From NCBI RefSeq assembly GCF_900177405.1, contig NZ_LT840185.1:2409501-2473500 (forward strand): a DNA stretch of 64,000 bases. Reading direction: 5' to 3'. The stretch is from Allosphingosinicella indica (GTDB lineage Bacteria; Pseudomonadota; Alphaproteobacteria; Sphingomonadales; Sphingomonadaceae). Below are positions 24,538-33,803 of this stretch, one piece after another. A program made the translations under genes and the position numbers. The notes under the pieces were generated by a model, which did not search any database, had not been told where the DNA came from, and saw only the letters and a program-made list of their open reading frames with translations. How positions within the stretch are numbered: position 1 is the first letter of the stretch; every line of letters starts with the position of its first letter.

Positions 24538-27198
24538 ATGACATCGACCAACGACATCCGCCGCGCATTTCTCGACTATTTTGCCAGGACCGGCCACCGC
24601 ATCGTGCCGTCCGCGCCGCTGGTGCCGCAGAATGATCCGACGCTGATGTTCGTCAACGCCGGGATGGTGCCGTTCAAGAACGTCTTCACCGGGCTCGAGA
24701 CGCGGCCTTATTCGACCGCGGTGAGCGCGCAGAAATGCGTGCGCGCGGGTGGCAAGCACAATGATCTCGACAATGTCGGCTATACGGCGCGGCACCACAC
24801 TTTCTTCGAGATGCTCGGCAATTTTTCGTTCGGCGACTATTTCAAGGATCAGGCGATCCATCACGCCTGGACGCTGCTGACCAAGGAATGGGGCCTGCCG
24901 GCCGAGAAGTTGACCGCCACCGTCTACCACACCGACGACGAGGCGTTCGATCTCTGGAAGAAGATTGCGGGCCTGCCCGAAAGCCGCATCATCCGCATCC
25001 CCACTAAGGACAATTTCTGGGCAATGGGCGACAGCGGCCCGTGTGGGCCGTGCTCGGAAATCTTCTACGATCATGGCGACCATATCCCCGGTGGGCCGCC
25101 GGGAAGCCCGGATGAGGACGGCGACCGCTTCGTCGAAATCTGGAATCTCGTTTTCATGCAATATGAGCAGGAAAACAACGAGATCATCCGCAATCTTCCC
25201 AAGCCTTCTATCGACACCGGCATGGGGCTGGAGCGCCTTGCCGCGGTGCTGCAGGGCGTCCATGACAATTATGACACCGACACGTTCAAGGCGCTGATCG
25301 CCGCCTCTGGCGAGTTGACCAAGACCGCGACGACCGGCGACAGGCAGGCGAGCCACCGCGTGATCGCCGATCACTTGCGCGCCTCGGGCTTTCTCGTCGC
25401 CGACGGCATCCTGCCGGCCAACGAGGGCAGGGGCTATGTGCTCCGCCGCATCATGCGCCGCGCGATGCGGCACGCGCATCTGCTGGGCGCGAGCGAGCCG
25501 CTGATGTACCGGCTGGTGCCGAGCTTGGTCGCCGAGATGGGCGCCGCCTATCCCGAGCTCGTCCGCGCGCAGCCGCTCATCACCGAGACCCTGAAGCTGG
25601 AAGAAACCCGCTTCCGGCAGACGCTCGACAAGGGACTGAAGCTGCTCGACGAGGCGACGGCGGAGATGGGCGCGGGCGATACGCTGGCGGGCGCGACCGC
25701 CTTCAAGCTCTACGACACCTACGGTTTCCCTTACGATTTGACCGAAGATGCGCTCCGCGCGCAGGGCTTCGGCGTCGATCGTGCCGGTTTCGACGCGGCG
25801 ATGGCCGAGCAGAAGGCCGCGGCGCGCGCCGCCTGGAAGGGATCGGGCGACAAGGCTTCGGACGATCTGTGGTTCGACCTCGCCGAGGAGAAGGGCGGCA
25901 CCGACTTCACCGGCTATGCCTCCGAGGAAGGCGAGGGCGAGGTGATCGCGCTGGTCAAGGACGGCGCCCGCGTCGATCGCGCGGCGGCGGGCGAAACGGT
26001 CGATATCGTCGTCAACCAGACGCCCTTCTACGGAGAGAGCGGCGGGCAGGTCGGCGATGCGGGTATCGTCAGCAACGACAATGGCTTGCGCGCCGAAGTC
26101 GAGGACACGCAGAAGCATCTCGGCCGCATCTTCGCGCATCGTGCGCGGATCGCGGAAGGCGCGATCGCGGTGGGCGATGCGGTCCATCTCACCGTCGACC
26201 GGACGCGACGGAGCGCGATCCGCGCCAACCATAGCGCGACGCACCTTCTTCACGCAGCGCTCCGCGAGCGGCTCGGCCTCCATGTCGCGCAGAAGGGGAG
26301 CTTGGTGGCGCCCGAGCGCCTGCGTTTCGACTTCTCACAGCCCGTTGCGGTCGAACCAGAACGGATGTCCGAGATCGAGGCCGACGTAAACCGCCACATC
26401 CGCGAGAATGGCGCGGTCTCGACGCGGCTGATGACGCCCGAGGACGCGATCGCGGAGGGCGCGATGGCGCTGTTCGGCGAGAAATATGGCGACGAAGTGC
26501 GCGTCGTCTCGATGGGGACGAGCGGCGAGGGCATCTATTCGGTCGAGCTGTGCGGCGGCACCCACGTCAACGCGCTCGGCGACATCGGTCTGTTCAAGGT
26601 GATCGGCGAAAGTGCGGTATCGTCCGGCGTCCGCCGCATCGAGGCGTTGACCGGCGAGGCCGCGCGCCAGTGGCTGGCATCGCGCGACGAGAAACTGCGT
26701 GAGGCTGCGCAGGTGTTGAAGGCCGCGCCCGACGAGGTGCCCGCGCGTGTCGCCGCCCTAGTCGAGGATCGCAGGCGGCTGGAGCGCGAGCTTGCCGAGG
26801 CGAAGAAGGCGCTGGCGCTTGGCGGCGGCAGTGGCGCGGCCCCCGCGGCGGCGGAGCAGATCGCGGGCGTCGCGTTCGAAGGCCGCGTGCTCGACGGTTT
26901 CGAAGCCAAGGGCTTGCGCGGCGCTGTGGACGAGGCCAAGCAGCGGCTCGGCTCCGGCGTGGCGGCGCTGGTTGCGGTCAACGACGGCCGCGCGACGGTG
27001 GCGGTCGGTGTCAGCGACGATCTCGCCGCGCGGTTCAATGCGGTCGATCTGATCAGGGCCGCCGTCGCGGCGGTCGGCGGGCAGGGCGGTGGCGGCCGGC
27101 CGGACATGGCACAGGGTGGTGGGCCGGACGGTGCGAAGGCCGATGCCGCGCTGGACGCGGTGCGCAAGGCGCTGGCTGGCGAGAACGTTACCGCCTGA
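24538..27198 (+). CDS. alaS: Alanyl-tRNA synthetase
   Basis: 886 residues, full length. It charges tRNA-Ala in the cytoplasm. The class II catalytic domain is at the N-terminus ([29 protein letters not shown]). The editing domain has [11 protein letters not shown] and LCGGTHV, whose His and Cys residues bind zinc and clear Ser/Gly mischarging. The C-terminal domain is an oligomerisation/C-Ala region with coiled coil (about 730-770). The start is supported by the family N-terminus ([14 protein letters not shown]). There is no Shine-Dalgarno sequence; see the promoter 9 nt upstream. Confidence 0.98.
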   Translation: MTSTNDIRRAFLDYFARTGHRIVPSAPLVPQNDPTLMFVNAGMVPFKNVFTGLETRPYSTAVSAQKCVRAGGKHNDLDNVGYTARHHTFFEMLGNFSFGDYFKDQAIHHAWTLLTKEWGLPAEKLTATVYHTDDEAFDLWKKIAGLPESRIIRIPTKDNFWAMGDSGPCGPCSEIFYDHGDHIPGGPPGSPDEDGDRFVEIWNLVFMQYEQENNEIIRNLPKPSIDTGMGLERLAAVLQGVHDNYDTDTFKALIAASGELTKTATTGDRQASHRVIADHLRASGFLVADGILPANEGRGYVLRRIMRRAMRHAHLLGASEPLMYRLVPSLVAEMGAAYPELVRAQPLITETLKLEETRFRQTLDKGLKLLDEATAEMGAGDTLAGATAFKLYDTYGFPYDLTEDALRAQGFGVDRAGFDAAMAEQKAAARAAWKGSGDKASDDLWFDLAEEKGGTDFTGYASEEGEGEVIALVKDGARVDRAAAGETVDIVVNQTPFYGESGGQVGDAGIVSNDNGLRAEVEDTQKHLGRIFAHRARIAEGAIAVGDAVHLTVDRTRRSAIRANHSATHLLHAALRERLGLHVAQKGSLVAPERLRFDFSQPVAVEPERMSEIEADVNRHIRENGAVSTRLMTPEDAIAEGAMALFGEKYGDEVRVVSMGTSGEGIYSVELCGGTHVNALGDIGLFKVIGESAVSSGVRRIEALTGEAARQWLASRDEKLREAAQVLKAAPDEVPARVAALVEDRRRLERELAEAKKALALGGGSGAAPAAAEQIAGVAFEGRVLDGFEAKGLRGAVDEAKQRLGSGVAALVAVNDGRATVAVGVSDDLAARFNAVDLIRAAVAAVGGQGGGGRPDMAQGGGPDGAKADAALDAVRKALAGENVTA

Positions 27199-27201
27199 CC
27201 C

Positions 27202-28998
27202 TCAGCCGCTTTCCGATTTCGCTTCGCGCAGCGTCCGCCGCTTAAGCTTGGGCGGCTCGGCGAGTTCGCCCATTTCCATGATTTCGGCGCGCTGCTCGGC
27301 GCGCTTTTCGTGGATCGAGGCGATCACCGGACCCATTGCGATGCCCAGATCGACGAGCACGGCTTCCGATAGCTGGAGCGAGGATTCGAGCGTCTCGGGC
27401 ACCGCGTCGCTCGCCCCGGCGCGGTAGAGCGCGGCGGCGTGGGTGGCGTCGCGCGCGCGGGCGACGATGGCAAGATCAGGGCAATAGCCGCGCACCTTCT
27501 TGACGATGCGCAGCGCCAGCACGGGATTGTCCATCGTCAGGATGAGCGCGCTGGCATGGCCGAGCCTCAGATTATCGACCAGTTCGGGCCGGGCGATATC
27601 GCCGAAGATGATCGGGAAACCCTCGCGCCGCGCGGCACGCACCGCATCGATGTTGGATTCGACCGCGACATAGGGTTTGCCGTGCATGGTGAGCATTTCC
27701 GCGACCAGCCGCCCGACGCGGCCGAAGCCGATGATGACGGCGCGCTGCTCGCCATCGTCGCCGACAGTGAAGTCGGGCACGGGTTCCTGCGTCCGTGCCT
27801 CCATCCGTCGCGCGACGTCTTGGCCGATCCGCGCGAGCAGCGGGGTGATGGTGAGGCCGACGGCGGTGACGATCTGCCAGAAGGCCGCGGTTTCGGGGCG
27901 GATGAGCTGTGCTGCGGCGGCCGTGGCGAGGACGATCAGCGTGGTCTCGGACGGAGAGGCCATCAGCACCCCCGTTTCCGCCGCCACGGCCCGGCCTGCG
28001 CCGGAGAGGCGGAGGAGGACCCCCGTCACCATCGCTTTCACCACCACCACGCCGACCAGCGCCAGCAGCAGCGCCTGCCAGTTGGCCGCGATGAGCCTGA
28101 GATCGAGACTCATGCCGACGGTGATCAGGAAGATACCGAGCGCGAGGCCGCGGAACGGCGCGGTGATAATCTCCACCTGATCGTGATATTCGGTCTCGGC
28201 GATGAGCACGCCGGCGACGATCGCGCCGACGATGGGCGAGAGGCCGGCGGCGCTCGTCGCGAGACTGGCGATGATGACGACGAGCAGGCTTGCGGCGAGG
28301 AACAGCTCTGGGCTCTTGGTGCGCGCCGCCTGCGCGAAGAGCGGCGGCAGGAGCTTGCGTCCGAGGAACAGCATCGCGGCGATGGTGAGGCTGCCGATGA
28401 CGAGCGTCTGTGCGAGACCCTCCCAGCCTTCCTGCTGTGCGAACGGCGCCATTGCGCCGAGCAGGAAGATGATCGGTACGATCGCCAGATCCTCGAACAG
28501 CAGCATGCCGAGCGCGGCACGGCCGACGGGGCTGCTGGTGCCGACCAGCGGCAGTACGAGAGCGGTGGAGGAGAGGGCGAGCGCCAGCCCCAGCCCGATC
28601 GATCCGCCCCAGCTTTGCCCGACGAAATGGATGCCGATGCCGATCAGTGCGGCGGAGAGCAAAAGCTCGGCGGCGCCGACGCCGAACACCAGCTTCCGCA
28701 TCGACCAAAGGCGGGCGAAGGACAGCTCGAGGCCGATCGCAAACAGCAGCAGGATGATCCCGAATTCGGCGAACGGCTCGATCGCCTCGCGATTGGTGAT
28801 CGTGAAATAATGGAGCCAGGGATAATCGCCGCTGAGCGCGCCGAGCCCGGCGGGGCCGACCAGCATGCCAATTAGGATGAAGCCGATCACTGGCGTGATG
28901 CGGAAGCGCGCGAAGGTCGGAATAACAATGCCTGCCGCGCCGAGGATGATCAGCGCATCTTCGAAACCGCTGGTGGCAAATTCGCTGGACATCGACAT
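27202..28998 (-). CDS. CPA2-family cation:proton antiporter with TrkA-N domain (KefB/YbaL-like)
   Basis: 598 residues. About 12-13 membrane helices make a Na+/H+ exchanger domain (residues 20-385). A cytoplasmic NAD-binding TrkA-N/RCK domain with VIIGFGRVG (about 410) follows, then a charged tail. It should move K+ or Na+ against protons and be gated by nucleotide or redox state. The order (antiporter plus RCK) is that of KefB/KefC and YbaL. No ancillary KefF/G gene is adjacent. It converges on alaS with a 3-bp gap. It has its own promoter-like sequence upstream. Confidence 0.9.
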   Translation of the reverse strand: MSMSSEFATSGFEDALIILGAAGIVIPTFARFRITPVIGFILIGMLVGPAGLGALSGDYPWLHYFTITNREAIEPFAEFGIILLLFAIGLELSFARLWSMRKLVFGVGAAELLLSAALIGIGIHFVGQSWGGSIGLGLALALSSTALVLPLVGTSSPVGRAALGMLLFEDLAIVPIIFLLGAMAPFAQQEGWEGLAQTLVIGSLTIAAMLFLGRKLLPPLFAQAARTKSPELFLAASLLVVIIASLATSAAGLSPIVGAIVAGVLIAETEYHDQVEIITAPFRGLALGIFLITVGMSLDLRLIAANWQALLLALVGVVVVKAMVTGVLLRLSGAGRAVAAETGVLMASPSETTLIVLATAAAAQLIRPETAAFWQIVTAVGLTITPLLARIGQDVARRMEARTQEPVPDFTVGDDGEQRAVIIGFGRVGRLVAEMLTMHGKPYVAVESNIDAVRAARREGFPIIFGDIARPELVDNLRLGHASALILTMDNPVLALRIVKKVRGYCPDLAIVARARDATHAAALYRAGASDAVPETLESSLQLSEAVLVDLGIAMGPVIASIHEKRAEQRAEIMEMGELAEPPKLKRRTLREAKSESG

Positions 28999-29005
28999 GC
29001 CGCTA

Positions 29006-29033
29006 CTTAGGCAACATCGGCAAGCCTTGTCAG
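29006..29033 (-). promoter_or_regulatory. Candidate promoter of the CPA2 antiporter gene
   Basis: On the minus strand CTGACA (29033-29028), 16 nt, CCTAAG (29011-29006), ending 7 nt before the start codon at 28998. It resembles the other promoters in the window, with one extra spacer base and CTG for TTG. Confidence 0.35.
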
Positions 29034-29096
29034 CCCTGCGCGGCGGCGGAATGAATGTTCGCGCGTTTGCGGTGCATCTGTGACAGGAGGCAGCAT

Positions 29097-29306
29097 ATGG
29101 CGAAGACGCTCAAGCCCGGCGACACCGTTGCGTGGAACACCAGCCAGGGCAAGACCCGCGGCACGGTCGTCAAGAAGCAGACCAGCCCGACCAGGATCAA
29201 AGGACATGACGTCAAGGCGTCGAAGGACAATCCGGAGTATATCGTGAAAAGCGCGAAGAGCGGCGCAAAGGCGGCGCACAAGCCGGAGGCGCTGACCAAG
29301 ACATGA
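29097..29306 (+). CDS. DUF2945 (HVA1/TUDOR-like) small protein
   Basis: 69 residues, very basic. It matches the DUF2945 family: KPGDTVAWNTSQGKTRGTVV, then KGHDVKASKDNPEYIVKS. Members fold as a small beta-barrel and are found in bacteria and fungi; the biochemical role is not known. The ATG has a strong RBS (AGGAGG at 29085-29090). The next gene, a flavin monooxygenase, starts in its stop (ATGA), so the two are coupled. Confidence 0.85.
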   Translation: MAKTLKPGDTVAWNTSQGKTRGTVVKKQTSPTRIKGHDVKASKDNPEYIVKSAKSGAKAAHKPEALTKT

Positions 29307-30526
29307 CCCGATCGATCGTCATCGTCGGCGGCGGGCCGGCCGGGATGATGGCGGGGCTTCTGTTCGCGCGTGCCGGCGTGCCGGTGACGGTGCTGGAGAA
29401 GCATGGCGATTTCCTGCGCGATTTCCGCGGCGACACCGTCCACCCCTCCACGCTGGAGCTGTTCCACGAGCTGGGGTTGATCGACGATCTGCTCGCCCGT
29501 CCGCACGCGCGCGCCGAGACGCTGACCGGCGTCATCGCGGGCGAGGAGGTGACGATCGCCGATTTCCGCCGACTCGATACGCCGTGCCGCTTCATCGCGC
29601 TGATGCCGCAATGGGAGTTTCTCGATTGCGTCGCCGATGCGGCACGGCGCTATCCGGCCTTCACGCTGCGGATGAATGCAGAGGCGACCGGGCTGATCGA
29701 GACGAACGGCCGCATCGCAGGTGTGCGCTATCGGGCCGATGAACGGGAGCAGGAGCTGGCCGCCGATCTCGTCATCGCGGCGGATGGGCGGCGATCGGTG
29801 CTGCGGGAGGCGGGGGCGCTGCCACTGGAGGATCTCGGCGCGCCGATGGACGTGCTGTGGTTCCGGCTTTTGAAGGCGCCGACGCCCGACAACCGCACCA
29901 CCGGCATGTTCGATCCCGGGCGCCTGCTCGTGCTCATCGATCGCGGCGATTACTGGCAGTGCGCCTTCGTCATCCCCAAGGGGTCGGCGGAGGAGATCCG
30001 CGCGCAGGGGATCGACGCCTTCCGCAAGCGCATCGCCGCGGCACGCCCCGACGTGGCCGATGCGGTGGGCGAGATCGCGGACTGGGATCAGGTCAAACTG
30101 CTGTCGGTGTCGCTCGACCGGCTCACGCGCTGGGGCCGCCCCGGGCTCCTCGCGATCGGCGACGCTGCGCATGCCATGTCGCCGGTCGGCGGGGTCGGCA
30201 TCAATCTTGCGATCCAGGATGCGGTCGCCGCCGCGAACATCCTCGCCGCTCCGGCTGCGGGCGGCGACGATCTCGATCCATTGCTCGAGCGCGTCCAGCG
30301 CCGCCGGCTGTTCCCGACGCGCGTAATCCAGCGCATCCAGAAGATCGCGCATGACCTGGTCATCGGCCCGACGTTGGCCGACGCGCAGCCGTTCGACGGG
30401 CTGCCCTTGCCGGTGCGGCTGTTGCAGCGCTTCCCCACGCTGCGCGCCATTCCCGCCCGCATCGTCGGCCTCGGCGTCCGGCGGGAGCATGTGCGCTCGC
30501 CGGACGCCGGGCAGATGCGGCACTAA
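29303..30526 (+). CDS. FAD-dependent aromatic-ring monooxygenase-like protein
   Basis: 407 residues of the p-hydroxybenzoate hydroxylase (PHBH)/UbiH fold. The three family signatures are the dinucleotide loop IVGGGPAGMMAG (7-18), the DG motif IAADGRRSVLR (about 155) and the GD motif AIGDAAHAMSPVGGVGIN (about 284). It would use NAD(P)H and O2 to hydroxylate an aromatic or similar substrate in the cytoplasm; the substrate is unknown. It is coupled to the DUF2945 gene and not next to any degradation operon. Confidence 0.88.
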   Translation: MTRSIVIVGGGPAGMMAGLLFARAGVPVTVLEKHGDFLRDFRGDTVHPSTLELFHELGLIDDLLARPHARAETLTGVIAGEEVTIADFRRLDTPCRFIALMPQWEFLDCVADAARRYPAFTLRMNAEATGLIETNGRIAGVRYRADEREQELAADLVIAADGRRSVLREAGALPLEDLGAPMDVLWFRLLKAPTPDNRTTGMFDPGRLLVLIDRGDYWQCAFVIPKGSAEEIRAQGIDAFRKRIAAARPDVADAVGEIADWDQVKLLSVSLDRLTRWGRPGLLAIGDAAHAMSPVGGVGINLAIQDAVAAANILAAPAAGGDDLDPLLERVQRRRLFPTRVIQRIQKIAHDLVIGPTLADAQPFDGLPLPVRLLQRFPTLRAIPARIVGLGVRREHVRSPDAGQMRH

Positions 30527-30536
30527 GGCGCGGGGC

Positions 30537-31751
30537 TCAGCCCGCCATCGCCGTTTCGAGGTTCTCGCGGATCGCCTCGAAGAACTGCTCGGTCGTCATC
30601 CAGCTCTGCTCGGGGCCGATCAGGATCGCGAGATCCTTGGTCATCTTGCCCTGTTCGACGGTTTCGATGCAGACGCGCTCCAGCGTCTCGGCGAAGCGCG
30701 TCACCTCGGGCGTGTCGTCCAGCTTGCCGCGGAACTTGAGCCCGCCGGTCCAGGCGAAGATCGAGGCGATCGGGTTGGTCGAGGTCGCCTTGCCCTGCTC
30801 GTGCATGCGATAGTGGCGGGTGACGGTGCCGTGCGCAGCCTCCGCCTCGACGGTCTTACCATCCGGCGTCATCAGCACCGAGGTCATGAGCCCGAGGCTG
30901 CCGAAGCCCTGAGCGACCGTGTCGGACTGGACGTCGCCGTCGTAATTCTTGCAGGCCCAGACGAACTTGCCGCTCCACTTCAGCGCGCTCGCGACCATGT
31001 CGTCGATCAGACGATGCTCATATACGATCTTCGCTTCGGCGAACTTGTCCTTGAACTCAGCCTCATAGACTTCCTGGAAGATGTCCTTGAAGCGGCCGTC
31101 ATAGGCCTTGAGGATGGTGTTCTTGGTCGAGAGATAGACCGGCCACTTGCGCTGCAGCCCGTAATTCATCGAAGCGCGGGCGAAGTCGCGGATCGATTCA
31201 TCGAGATTGTACATGCCCATCGCGACGCCGGAGGACGGGAAGTCGAACACCTCCTCCTCGATCCGCTCGCCATTTTCGCCTTCCCAGGAGATTTTGAGCT
31301 TGCCGGGGCCGGGCACGCGGAAGTCGGTCGCCTTATACTGATCGCCGAAGGCATGGCGGCCGACGACGATCGGGTCGGTCCAACCGGGAACGAGCCGCGG
31401 CACGTTGTCGATCACGATCGGCTCGCGGAAGACGACGCCGCCCAGAATGTTGCGGATCGTGCCGTTGGGCGATTTCCACATCTTCTTGAGGCCGAATTCC
31501 TCGACGCGGGCCTCGTCCGGCGTGATCGTCGCGCATTTGACGCCGACGCCATGCTGTTTGATCGCATTGGCGGCCTCGACCGTCACCTTGTCGTCGGTCG
31601 CGTCGCGATTCTCGATCGACAGGTCGTAATATTTGAGATCGACATCGAGATAGGGGAGGATCAGCCGCTCGCGGATCCACTGCCAGATGATCCGGGTCAT
31701 CTCATCGCCGTCGAGTTCGACGACCGGGTTCTTCACTTTGATCTTGGCCAT
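30537..31751 (-). CDS. icd: Isocitrate dehydrogenase (NADP+)
   Basis: 404 residues. It oxidises isocitrate to 2-oxoglutarate in the TCA cycle. The sequence belongs to the eukaryote-like homodimeric subfamily II used by alphaproteobacteria. The N-terminus is [17 protein letters not shown]. The substrate site contains [12 protein letters not shown] with the conserved Ser and Arg. Metal-binding residues are in [10 protein letters not shown], and the NADP site is [15 protein letters not shown] chose ATG 31751 because the family N-terminus begins there; the frame runs on without homology. It is divergent from psd. Confidence 0.97.
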   Translation of the reverse strand: MAKIKVKNPVVELDGDEMTRIIWQWIRERLILPYLDVDLKYYDLSIENRDATDDKVTVEAANAIKQHGVGVKCATITPDEARVEEFGLKKMWKSPNGTIRNILGGVVFREPIVIDNVPRLVPGWTDPIVVGRHAFGDQYKATDFRVPGPGKLKISWEGENGERIEEEVFDFPSSGVAMGMYNLDESIRDFARASMNYGLQRKWPVYLSTKNTILKAYDGRFKDIFQEVYEAEFKDKFAEAKIVYEHRLIDDMVASALKWSGKFVWACKNYDGDVQSDTVAQGFGSLGLMTSVLMTPDGKTVEAEAAHGTVTRHYRMHEQGKATSTNPIASIFAWTGGLKFRGKLDDTPEVTRFAETLERVCIETVEQGKMTKDLAILIGPEQSWMTTEQFFEAIRENLETAMAG

Positions 31752-31832
31752 GGCGCGCGTGCGTCCCCTTGCTGGTCTGATGCGTTGGGAAGGGCGTGTA
31801 GGCGGCGGCGGGGCGGCGATCAACCGGCGAGG

Positions 31833-31859
31833 TTGCCCCGCCTCGCGGCGCCGCATAAG
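31833..31859 (+). promoter_or_regulatory. Predicted psd promoter (TTGCCC-N15-CATAAG)
   Basis: TTGCCC at 31833-31838, 15 nt, CATAAG at 31854-31859. The -10 ends 8 nt before ATG 31868, so transcription probably starts at or next to that codon. ATG 31862 would then lie upstream of the transcript start. Confidence 0.45.
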
Positions 31860-31867
31860 GGATGGCC

Positions 31868-32605
31868 ATGACCTCGCTCGAAAAGCCGAACGACATCCTC
31901 ACCCCCACCGTCCGCTACCGGATGCCGAGCGTGCACCCGGAAGGGCGCAAGTTCGTGGTGATCTCCGCCGCGATCTGCCTGCTCTTCGCGCTGCTCGCCT
32001 GGGAGACGCTGGCATGGCCGATGGCGGGCATCACCCTCTGGGTCGCCGCCTTCTTCCGCGATCCGATCCGCACGACACCGAAAGGCGATGGCCTGATCGT
32101 CGCGCCGGCGGACGGCATGATCACCACCATCTCCGACGTCCCCGCGCCGCGCGAGCTGGTCGGCGAGGGCGGTTTGGACGAAGGTACCTACACCCGCGTT
32201 TCGATCTTCATGTCGGTGTTCGACGTCCACATTAATCGCTCGCCGATTGCCGGCGAGATCAAGCGCGTCGTCTATATCTCGGGCAAGTTCCTCAACGCCG
32301 ATCTCGACAAGGCGAGCGAGGAAAATGAGCGGCAGCACATTCTCGTCGAAAGCTCCGGCGGCCTGAAGATCGGCTTCACGCAGATCGCGGGGCTTGTCGC
32401 GCGGCGGATCGTCCCGTGGGTCAAGCCCGGCGATCTCGTGGCGTCGGGCCAGCGCGTCGGCCTCATCCGCTTCGGCAGTCGCGTCGATGTATTCCTTCCC
32501 GTCGGCACCGCGCCGATGGTGTTGCTCGGCCAGCGTACGGTGGCCGGCGAGACGGTCATCGCCCGCGTCGGGCAGGCGCAGCCGATCGAGGGCGTGAGCC
32601 AGTGA
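31868..32605 (+). CDS. psd: Phosphatidylserine decarboxylase (small, PSD-B-like type)
   Basis: 245 residues. It makes phosphatidylethanolamine from phosphatidylserine at the inner membrane. One or two N-terminal membrane helices (about 31-60) anchor it. The self-cleavage site is [11 protein letters not shown], where Ser204 becomes the pyruvoyl group, and the [14 protein letters not shown] block is typical. I prefer ATG 31868 over 31862 because of the promoter position and the AAGGG spacing. The downstream pssA makes the substrate, so the two genes form the phosphatidylethanolamine pathway. Confidence 0.95.
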   Translation: MTSLEKPNDILTPTVRYRMPSVHPEGRKFVVISAAICLLFALLAWETLAWPMAGITLWVAAFFRDPIRTTPKGDGLIVAPADGMITTISDVPAPRELVGEGGLDEGTYTRVSIFMSVFDVHINRSPIAGEIKRVVYISGKFLNADLDKASEENERQHILVESSGGLKIGFTQIAGLVARRIVPWVKPGDLVASGQRVGLIRFGSRVDVFLPVGTAPMVLLGQRTVAGETVIARVGQAQPIEGVSQ

Positions 32606-32612
32606 GGCTGCT

Positions 32613-33416
32613 GTGAGGCCGGCAATCCGCCGCCCGCGCGGCATCCCCTTGCGCGCGCTCGTCCCCAATGCGGTCACGGCGCTGGCGCTTTGCTCGGGGC
32701 TTACCGGCATTCGTTTCGCAGTCGACGGCAATTGGGAGCGGGCGCTCGCCTTCGTCATCATCGCCGCGGTGCTCGACGGTATGGACGGCCGGATCGCGCG
32801 GATGCTCAACGGCCAGAGCAAGTTCGGCGCCGAGCTGGATTCACTGAGCGACGTGATCGCGTTCGGCGTCGCGCCGGCGATCATCCTCTATCTCTGGGCG
32901 CTGCACGACCTGCCCAAATTCGGCTGGATGTTCGCGCTCGCCCATGCGGTGTGCGCGGCGCTGCGGCTGGCGCGCTTCAACGCCAATATCGACGTCGAGG
33001 ACCAACCCCATAAATCTGCGGGCTTTTTGACCGGAGTGCCCGCACCCGCGGGGGCAGGGCTGACGTTCCTTCCGATCTATCTCTGGATCGTGACGCGCGA
33101 AGACATCTTCCGCGACCCGCTGCTGATCGCGCCGTGGACCGCGCTCATTGCCTTCCTGATGATCTCGAACATCGCGACCTTCTCATGGACATCGCTGCGC
33201 CTCCGCCGCGGGGTGCGGCTGTGGGCGCTGGTAGTGATCGCTCTGGTCGGTGGTGCCTTGCTGTCCGAACCGTGGGTGACGCTGGCGTTCGCAGCCATCG
33301 TCTACGCCGCGCTGATCCCGGTGAGCTTCCTCAGCTACGGCAAGGTCAAGCGGCTGCGCGCAGCGGCTGGGCTGAAACCAGCGGCAACCCCGCCGGACGA
33401 GACGCCCGCGGGCTGA
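32613..33416 (+). CDS. pssA: CDP-diacylglycerol-serine O-phosphatidyltransferase
   Basis: 267 residues with about eight membrane helices. It joins CDP-diacylglycerol and serine to phosphatidylserine. The CDP-alcohol phosphatidyltransferase motif DG-x2-AR-x8-G-x3-D-x3-D is clear (DGRIARMLNG, then GAELDSLSDV). The GTG start follows the psd stop by 7 bp, so both are in one transcript. The C-terminus ends in a basic, proline-rich tail (KRLRAAAGLKPAATPP). Confidence 0.95.
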   Translation: MRPAIRRPRGIPLRALVPNAVTALALCSGLTGIRFAVDGNWERALAFVIIAAVLDGMDGRIARMLNGQSKFGAELDSLSDVIAFGVAPAIILYLWALHDLPKFGWMFALAHAVCAALRLARFNANIDVEDQPHKSAGFLTGVPAPAGAGLTFLPIYLWIVTREDIFRDPLLIAPWTALIAFLMISNIATFSWTSLRLRRGVRLWALVVIALVGGALLSEPWVTLAFAAIVYAALIPVSFLSYGKVKRLRAAAGLKPAATPPDETPAG

Positions 33417-33573
33417 CCTGAATGCGCCGGATGCGGACGCGACGCTGCGGCAGCCATTCGCCGGCCAGCGCGAGCAGGATCGCGTTGGCTCCCTGGCGGA
33501 GAAGCGCCGCCGTCATCAGCAGCGCAACGGCGAACAGGGTCGAAAAAAGCAAGCCTGAGAGGAGAATGCCCAC
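33346..33573 (-). CDS. Possible small membrane protein, unknown
   Basis: A possible 75-residue protein on the minus strand. One long hydrophobic segment (ILLSGLLFSTLFAVALLM and onward, residues 3-36) is followed by a basic Arg-rich part (QRRVRIRRIQVSPRA). The GTG start has AAGGGG 8 nt upstream (33586-33581). Against it: it overlaps the 3' end of pssA by 71 bp and no family is recognised. It is the only reasonable coding candidate in the 387-bp pssA-rpsB gap. Confidence 0.35.
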   Translation of the reverse strand: MGILLSGLLFSTLFAVALLMTAALLRQGANAILLALAGEWLPQRRVRIRRIQVSPRASRPAGLPLVSAQPLRAAA

Positions 33574-33588
33574 AGCTTATCCCCTTGG

Positions 33589-33597
33589 TTATCCACA
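33589..33597. promoter_or_regulatory. Consensus DnaA box (TTATCCACA)
   Basis: A perfect 9-mer in the pssA-rpsB gap. A partial second one, TTATCCCCT, starts at 33578. It is isolated, so a regulatory DnaA site or chance is more likely than an origin. Confidence 0.35.
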
Positions 33598-33684
33598 ATA
33601 GCGCGCAACGCCGCGGGATTCGGTTCGCTCCATCCAAGCGCCCACGGATGATCGCAATTGCGCCAGACCGTGCCGCGCAAGGGG

Positions 33685-33711
33685 TTGATTTGAGGGGCAT
33701 CGGCCGCTAAG
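33685..33711 (+). promoter_or_regulatory. Predicted rpsB-tsf promoter (TTGATT-N15-GCTAAG)
   Basis: TTGATT 33685-33690, 15 nt, GCTAAG 33706-33711, followed by a GC-only discriminator (CGCGCCGCC) of the kind linked to stringent control. The predicted start is near 33718, which leaves an 86-nt structured leader. Confidence 0.55.
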
Positions 33712-33728
33712 CGCGCCGCCATTCCACA

Positions 33729-33777
33729 TGCGGAGCCATCATACCGGTGGTTGGGCAACCAGCTTCTCGGCTCCGCA
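33729..33777 (+). promoter_or_regulatory. Structured rpsB mRNA leader, candidate S2 autoregulatory element
   Basis: A perfect 9-bp stem (TGCGGAGCC 33729-33737 with GGCTCCGCA 33769-33777) encloses a second hairpin (TGGTTG 33748-33753 with CAACCA 33756-33761). It ends 14 nt before the Shine-Dalgarno sequence. Ribosomal protein S2 represses its own operon through a leader in other proteobacteria; that this RNA does so is inference. Confidence 0.4.
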
Positions 33778-33803
33778 GAGGTATAACCGGAAGGAGAAAC
33801 ATC

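Noticed and set aside
33540-33803. A replication origin in the pssA-rpsB gap
   Set aside because: Only one good DnaA box, no AT-rich unwinding region, and none of the usual origin neighbours (hemE, dnaA, parAB).
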